Below are positions 59,222 to 64,000 of a stretch of DNA of 64,000 bases, piece after piece. Origin of the DNA: JAGPUQ01 sp036961295 (GTDB taxonomy: Bacteria; Pseudomonadota; Gammaproteobacteria; Pseudomonadales; Porticoccaceae); assembly GCA_036961295.1 (NCBI GenBank), contig JBALVX010000001.1, forward strand, positions 620,001-684,000, read 5' to 3'. The notes below the pieces were generated by a model. That model was not told where the DNA came from. It worked only from the letters and a program-made list of their open reading frames with translations, and did no database searches. The stretch's first letter is position 1. Each line of letters opens with the position of its first letter. The position numbers were made by a program, and so were the translations under genes.

Positions 59222-59716
59222 CTATTCGCAAAACTCTTTTACAGCTTGCCTGCTCTCTTCTTTCTGCTTGGCGATTTCTTCTTCAGTGAGGTAGTGGTGT
59301 TCATTAGTTTCTTCATCGATTGTCACTACGCGAGCTCGATTGGTTAATGTGTAGAGGTTTTTTCGAGCTACGTCACAGTTTTCTTTGTCTTGCTTTTCAA
59401 TGGCAGCAAGCTCTTTGGGAGTAAGTGCAGCTTTTTCGTCAATTGCTTTCTCCTCCTCACTATCGGCTACTTCTTCTTCGGCATCAGTTGCGCTTGCGGT
59501 GTCGTCTTCCTCGGCTGGTTGGCTTTGTTTCGGCGTTTTTATGGTCAGCGATTCAGTTTGGGCATCAGCATCGGCCGGGGGGCGGACAGAGTAATGAGTA
59601 ACGCCTTCAGCATCGACCCACTTGTAAAACTTGCCAGCCCAAGTGGGTGCTGCGCTCAGGGAGAGCGCTAAGAGAGTCAGTATTAGGGTGGCAGTTGGCA
59701 AGATTTTTCTGATCAT
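59222..59716 (-). CDS. DUF4124 domain exported protein
   Basis: A 164-residue exported protein: signal peptide (TATLILTLLALSLSAAPTWA, cleaved at about residue 27), then GKFYKWVDAEGVTHYSVRPP, the DUF4124 signature. The middle is a Glu/Ala/Asp-rich low-complexity run and the C terminus is helical and charged, with two Cys (ENCDVA and KEFCE). The DUF4124 fold is a small beta module of unknown role in envelope proteins. It converges with clpB (40 bp gap). Confidence 0.85.
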   Translation of the reverse strand: MIRKILPTATLILTLLALSLSAAPTWAGKFYKWVDAEGVTHYSVRPPADADAQTESLTIKTPKQSQPAEEDDTASATDAEEEVADSEEEKAIDEKAALTPKELAAIEKQDKENCDVARKNLYTLTNRARVVTIDEETNEHHYLTEEEIAKQKEESRQAVKEFCE

Positions 59717-60355
59717 TGTCAGGGTCTCTACTCGGTTACAAAAGAATTTAATGGGGCAGATTATACCCCTTGTTTACTAAAAAAGTGTGTTGCAGCTATC
59801 GTTTACGCCATTCGTTCACCTAGTGCTCGTAAGGCTTTGTTTTGCAAAGGTTAGCACTTTGGCGCTTGATAATAAAATAGTTGACTCTCGACAGCAAGAG
59901 ACCTAAAGTAACCACCTCTAATACATAGCTCTGTGCAATACACTTGCGCGGAGTGATATGTCAGGTAAACGTAAACAGCGTACGCTAGGCATCAACGGGT
60001 CGCATTACCCTGCACCCAACGGCGGTTATACCCCCGTGTTATATTAAAAGTCATGTTTCAAGGTTGCCAAAACCCTGGGCAGATTACTTGATTAATAACA
60101 CCGACCGCAGTCGCTATTGGCTATTCAGCCAGGCTTGATGTTCTTACATTCGTTATTCGTTCGCTCGTTTTGGATTGGATTGACCCTGGATTGTTAAGGT
60201 AGCTAGCCTTAAGCAGCCATTGTTCTATTCTATTTCCGTTTACCTCGTTTTAGATCAAGGTTGGAGCCACAGTTAGGGTCAGGGTTAAGGGCCACAACTA
60301 AGTTGGGTAACAGAAAGCAGTAAAAGTAACTTACGGGCAACGAGGATTAATTAAA
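59717..60355. other. Long leader region upstream of ilvI
   Basis: About 640 bp between the DUF4124 gene and ilvI. Near the left end GGGG-N9-CCCC can pair (59752-59768). At 60194-60212 TTAAGG and CCTTAA form a hairpin with a 7-base loop. A 29-codon frame at 59958-60047 (MSGKRKQRTLGINGSHYPAP...) has GGAG just upstream but no other support. I see no leader peptide rich in Ile, Val and Leu codons, so classical attenuation is not shown. Promoters could not be placed confidently. Confidence 0.5.
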
Positions 60356-62107
60356 GTGGATCATCTTTCTGGTGGTGAAATCGTCATTCGCGCACTTCGT
60401 GATGCGGGCGTCCGACATTTGTGGGGTTATCCAGGTGGTGCGGTACTGCACATCTACGATGCCCTGTTTCGGCAAGACGATGTCAAACATATTCTGGTGC
60501 GTCACGAGCAGGCCGCGACCCACGCTGCGGATGCCTATGCCCGCGCCACGGGTGAAGTAGGTGCGGTACTCGTCACCTCCGGCCCCGGCGCGACCAATGC
60601 CATTACGGGTATTGCCACAGCTTATATGGATTCCATTCCTATGGTGGTGGTTTCCGGGCAGGTACCACAGGACAAAATTGGCGATGATGCCTTCCAGGAG
60701 ACCGATATGATCGGCATCTCCCGTCCTATTGTGAAGCACAGTTTTCTGGTTAAACGCGCCGAAGACATTGCCGAGACTATCGCGAAAGCGTTTTATCTTG
60801 CGGGCACGGGTCGCCCCGGCCCAGTGGTGGTCGATATTCCCAAGGATGTCACTGATCCTAACCATAAAGTGGAGTATCACTATCCGGAAAAAATCAAAAT
60901 CCGCTCTTATCAACCGACGGTTCGAGGCCATTCCGGGCAGATTCGTCGTGCAGTCTCCGCTTTACTAGGTGCCAAGCGCCCGATCATCTATGCCGGCGGC
61001 GGCGTTGTGTTGGGTAATGCCTCGCAGCAACTGACTCAGCTAGCACAAATGCTCAATTACCCGGTGACTAATACCTTGATGGGGCTGGGTGGTTACCCCG
61101 GTAGCGATCGGCAGTTTCTCGGTATGCTCGGCATGCACGGCACTTGTGAAGCCAATATGGCAATGCACGATGCCGATGTTATTTTGGCGGTGGGTGCGCG
61201 CTTCGATGACCGGGTGACCAATACCCCGGATCGCTTCTGCCCAAATGCGACCATTATTCATATCGATGTCGATCCTTCGACCATCTCCAAGACCGTGCAG
61301 ATCGATATTCCCATTGTCGGGGCCTGCGATGCGGTGCTGGACGAGATGCTCACGCTAGTCGAGACAGAACTTGGAAGTGAAAACTCTGAGCGCCCGGATC
61401 GCGAGGCGCTGGCGGAGTGGTGGGCGCAAATTGATGCCTGGCGTGAACGTCACGGTATTTATACCGATTCGCGTTATGAGCCCAGCGCTGGAGCGCTGAT
61501 TAAGCCGCAAGATGCCGTTAAAATGCTGTACAAGGTCACCGAGGGCAAAGCCTACGTCACCTCCGATGTTGGCCAGCATCAAATGTTTGCCGCCCAGTAT
61601 TATTTGTTCGACAAGCCTCGGCAGTGGTTTAACTCCGGTGGTTTGGGCACGATGGGCTATGGTTTACCCGCCGCTATGGGCGTACAAATGGCCTTGCCCG
61701 ATGCGGATGTTGCCTGTGTGACTGGCGAAGGCAGTATCCAGATGTGTATTCAGGAGCTTTCGGCCTGCACCCAGCACCAGTTGCCGGTGAAGATTATTAA
61801 CTTAAATAATCAATCCCTCGGCATGGTGAGGCAGTGGCAGGATATGCAGTACAGCGGTCGCTATTCGCAAATTCTCTATGAGGATTCGCTGCCCGATTTT
61901 GTAAAATTGGCCGAGGCCTACGGGCACGTTGGTATTCGCGTTACGCATATCGACGAACTGGAAGACAAAATGCGCGAGTGCTTTAGCTTGAAGGATCGGG
62001 TGGTATTTATGGACATCCAGGTTGACCCTAACGAGCACGTCTACCCGATGCATGTGGCACCGGGTTCGATGCGCGATATGTGGTTAAGTAAAACGGAGCG
62101 CACCTGA
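60356..62107 (+). CDS. ilvI: Acetolactate synthase large subunit
   Basis: Thiamine-diphosphate enzyme that makes acetolactate or acetohydroxybutyrate, the first common step to valine, leucine and isoleucine. 583 residues: LSGGEIVIRALRDAGVRHLW, the catalytic Glu in VRHEQAATHAADAYARATG, TSGPGATNAITGIATAYMDS and the cofactor motif GEGSIQMCIQELSAC...NNQSLGMVRQW. Start GTG at 60356 with GAGG 11-12 bases upstream; IlvI proteins often begin in this way. Its stop overlaps the small-subunit ATG (TGATGA), so the two subunits are translated in step. Confidence 0.97.
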   Translation: MDHLSGGEIVIRALRDAGVRHLWGYPGGAVLHIYDALFRQDDVKHILVRHEQAATHAADAYARATGEVGAVLVTSGPGATNAITGIATAYMDSIPMVVVSGQVPQDKIGDDAFQETDMIGISRPIVKHSFLVKRAEDIAETIAKAFYLAGTGRPGPVVVDIPKDVTDPNHKVEYHYPEKIKIRSYQPTVRGHSGQIRRAVSALLGAKRPIIYAGGGVVLGNASQQLTQLAQMLNYPVTNTLMGLGGYPGSDRQFLGMLGMHGTCEANMAMHDADVILAVGARFDDRVTNTPDRFCPNATIIHIDVDPSTISKTVQIDIPIVGACDAVLDEMLTLVETELGSENSERPDREALAEWWAQIDAWRERHGIYTDSRYEPSAGALIKPQDAVKMLYKVTEGKAYVTSDVGQHQMFAAQYYLFDKPRQWFNSGGLGTMGYGLPAAMGVQMALPDADVACVTGEGSIQMCIQELSACTQHQLPVKIINLNNQSLGMVRQWQDMQYSGRYSQILYEDSLPDFVKLAEAYGHVGIRVTHIDELEDKMRECFSLKDRVVFMDIQVDPNEHVYPMHVAPGSMRDMWLSKTERT

Positions 62108-62598
62108 TGAGACGTATTCTTTCAGTACTAATGGAAAACGAACCGGGCGCATTGTCTCGCGTGGTCGGATTATTTGCCCAGCGCGGCTATAATATCGATA
62201 CCCTAACGGTAGCACCGACCGACGATAGCACCTTGTCTCGCCTGACCTTGACGACCCACGGTGACGACCGAGTGATCGAGCAAATTACTAAGCAGCTCAA
62301 TAAGTTAATTGACGTAGTTAAAGTAAATGATCTCTCGGAAGGCCCGCACATTGAGCGCGAATTATTACTGGTTAAAGTGCGAGCGTCGGGTGCCCAACGT
62401 GCTGAAATTAAACGTTGCGTCGATATTTTTCGAGGGCAGATCGTCGATGTTGGCGCGAGCACCTATGTGATTCAGGTGGCGGGTAGCAGTGACAAGCTGG
62501 ATGCCTTTGTAGGGTCCCTCGGTGAAGCGGGTATTTTAGAGGTGGTACGTTCTGGTGTATCCGGTATCATGCGCGGCGAAAAAGCCCTGCGGGTGTGA
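62107..62598 (+). CDS. ilvH: Acetolactate synthase small (regulatory) subunit
   Basis: A 163-residue regulatory subunit that binds valine and stimulates the large subunit. The N-terminal ACT domain starts RRILSVLMENEPGALSRVVG, then FAQRGYNIDTLTVAPTDDST and TTHGDDRVIEQITKQLNKLI; the C-terminal half (ELLLVKVRAS) forms the second ACT-like module. Length matches IlvH. It overlaps the ilvI stop by one base and is followed 127 bp later by ilvC. Confidence 0.97.
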   Translation: MRRILSVLMENEPGALSRVVGLFAQRGYNIDTLTVAPTDDSTLSRLTLTTHGDDRVIEQITKQLNKLIDVVKVNDLSEGPHIERELLLVKVRASGAQRAEIKRCVDIFRGQIVDVGASTYVIQVAGSSDKLDAFVGSLGEAGILEVVRSGVSGIMRGEKALRV

Positions 62599-62725
62599 GT
62601 CCTTTGACGGACACTGGTAGCGTTAACTATTTATAGAGCTAACTCTTCACCGAGCTAGCTTAAGGCTTTTATTTTTATATTTCATTTTAACAATTTCATT
62701 TAACAAGTAGATCGGGTAACTAATC

Positions 62726-63745
62726 ATGCAAGTGTATTACGACAAAGACTGTGACCTCTCCATCATTAGCGGCAAAAAAGTCGCCATCGTAGGCTATGGC
62801 TCTCAGGGCCATGCTCACGCCCTCAACCTGCGTGATTCCGGCGTCGATAACGTCGTAGTTGCTCTGCGTAAGGGTTCTTCATCCTGGGCTAAAGCCGAGG
62901 GCGAAGGTCTGAAAGTGGCAGAAATCGCCGACGCTGTGAAGGATGCCGATGTCGTCATGGTACTGGCCCCGGACGAGCATCAAAAAGCCGTGTATTACAA
63001 CGACATTGAACCAAACCTGAAGCAGGGCGCAGCGCTGGCGTTTGCTCACGGTTTTAATATTCACTTTGAAATGATCGAGCCCCGTGCCGATCTCGACGTG
63101 ATTATGATCGCGCCCAAAGGCCCCGGCCACACCGTGCGCAGCACTTATATGGAAGGCGGCGGTGTACCGTCGTTGATTGCCGTATTTCAAGATGCCTCCG
63201 GTCAGGCGAAAAATATTTCACTGTCCTACGCTTCGGCTAACGGCGGTGGTCGCTCCGGTATTATCGAAACCAATTTCCGTGAAGAAACCGAAACCGATCT
63301 GTTCGGCGAGCAAGCGGTATTGTGTGGCGGCGCTACTGCGCTGGTACAAGCCGGTTTTGAAACCCTGGTGGAAGCCGGTTACGCCCCCGAAATGGCATAT
63401 TTTGAATGTCTGCACGAGCTGAAATTGATCGTCGATTTAATGTATCAAGGTGGTATTGCCGACATGCGTTATTCAATCTCCAACACCGCTGAATTTGGTG
63501 ACTACGTTAGTGGCCCGCGCATTATCACTGAAGAAACCAAAAAAGAAATGAAGCGCGTACTGGACGATATTCAAGCAGGTAAATTTGCCAATAAGTTTAT
63601 CCTCGACAACCAGGCGGGTAACCCGATATTAAAAGCCGCCCGTCGTCGTAGTGAAGAGCATCCCATTGAAGCCGTAGGTGCCAAGCTGCGCGGCATGATG
63701 CCCTGGATCGGTCAAAACAAGCTGGTTGATAAAAGCAAAAACTAA
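62726..63745 (+). CDS. ilvC: Ketol-acid reductoisomerase
   Basis: Second step of branched-chain amino-acid synthesis: isomerises and reduces acetolactate with NADPH and magnesium. 339 residues, the short class I form. The Rossmann motif VAIVGYGSQGHAHALNLRDS, APKGPGHTVRSTYMEGGGVP, DLFGEQAVLCGG with its metal ligands, and the helical domain with ECLHELKLIVDLMYQGGIAD and YSISNTAEFGDYV are all intact. A 127-bp gap after ilvH may hold a separate promoter. A strong terminator follows. Confidence 0.98.
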   Translation: MQVYYDKDCDLSIISGKKVAIVGYGSQGHAHALNLRDSGVDNVVVALRKGSSSWAKAEGEGLKVAEIADAVKDADVVMVLAPDEHQKAVYYNDIEPNLKQGAALAFAHGFNIHFEMIEPRADLDVIMIAPKGPGHTVRSTYMEGGGVPSLIAVFQDASGQAKNISLSYASANGGGRSGIIETNFREETETDLFGEQAVLCGGATALVQAGFETLVEAGYAPEMAYFECLHELKLIVDLMYQGGIADMRYSISNTAEFGDYVSGPRIITEETKKEMKRVLDDIQAGKFANKFILDNQAGNPILKAARRRSEEHPIEAVGAKLRGMMPWIGQNKLVDKSKN

Positions 63746-63762
63746 GTAACATACTTACTTGT

Positions 63763-63792
63763 AAAAAAGGCAGACTTCGGTCTGCCTTTTTT
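63763..63792 (+). terminator. Rho-independent terminator after ilvC
   Basis: An A tract and GGCAGAC, loop TTCG, then GTCTGCC and a T tract form a GC-rich 7-bp stem extended by A-T pairs: a textbook bidirectional terminator with a UUCG-type tetraloop, 18 bp after the ilvC stop. Confidence 0.95.
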
Positions 63793-64000
63793 ATTGGTGT
63801 TTTAATCCAGGTAGTTGGCTTAAAGACCAGTTGGCCGCTTAGTTGTGAGTTCACCATGGACTTAGGGAAAAAGGATGTTTATTCTTCCTGTGTTTTTGAT
63901 AGAACAGTGTTAGGTAGCACGATTTACGAATAAGTCCGGGGCAAGCGATGAGTTGATAGCTCATCGGTGCACTTAATCAAATTCTGGGAGCGAGTATTGG
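63793..64000. other. Right-edge intergenic sequence
   Basis: The last 208 bp carry no reading frame or motif I can support. A gene beginning beyond the edge may have its promoter here. Confidence 0.5.

Noticed and set aside
60347..60931. 194-codon open frame opposite ilvI
   Set aside because: It is antisense to a strongly conserved gene and has no recognisable domain; codon bias of the real gene explains it.

Overview
The window is a 64 kb piece of a gammaproteobacterial chromosome of roughly balanced base composition. The order topA, DUF6586-type gene, small conserved gene, lexA, nagZ, methylthioinosine phosphorylase matches what I recall of Pseudomonas, and the other genes (RlmKL, DUF2058, Bat operon, split ilvI-ilvH, one-chain PurL) fit a marine Cellvibrionales/Spongiibacteraceae-like lineage. 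The lineage is inferred from gene content only. I found no rRNA, tRNA, CRISPR array or transposase.

Layout: 1-4171 is an RND multidrug efflux operon (outer-membrane lipoprotein, adaptor, pump cut by the window edge). 4372-11400 carries NhaA, a class II glutamine amidotransferase, a rhodanese, the Tas-type aldo/keto reductase, DUF2058, an SDR, a YhiN-like flavoprotein and a small secreted protein. 11575-14590 is the accessory island: a cold-shock gene, then three attC-like sites (11800-11853, 12914-12983, 13979-14042) separating leftward cassettes of small membrane proteins, with a lone R site and three direct repeats at the right end. No integrase is visible, so it looks like an orphan integron cassette array (CALIN type). 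14695-19052 is a possible catabolic operon (thioesterase, HpaB-type monooxygenase, cytochrome c, Tat flavoprotein). 19108-26398 is a MoxR/DUF58/DUF4381/BatA/BatB-TPR/BatD operon.

26556-34908 holds pyrD, rmf, rlmKL, a glutaredoxin-like protein, a phospholipase A2-like secreted protein, tatD, slt and a universal stress protein. 35241-45180 runs topA, two small genes, lexA with its own LexA box, a LOG-family gene, DUF6763-like, nagZ, an MscS channel, MTIP, YqaA and a membrane-anchored protein. 45316-48807 is an alicyclic-acid (cyclohexanecarboxyl-CoA) cluster, badH-badI-aliB-like, divergent from a MarR regulator resembling BadR. 48912-64000 holds tadA, mltF, purL, cnoX/ybbN, a NIF3-like protein, clpB with a heat-shock promoter, a DUF4124 protein and ilvI-ilvH-ilvC closed by a strong terminator.

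A recurrent oddity is the number of short tandem repeats (periods 4, 6, 12, 15 and 21 bp), both between genes and in frame inside N- or C-terminal tails. The most notable signals are the orphan cassette array, a frameshifted cassette gene whose lesion lies in a near-perfect 20-bp inverted repeat, and the repeat expansions.
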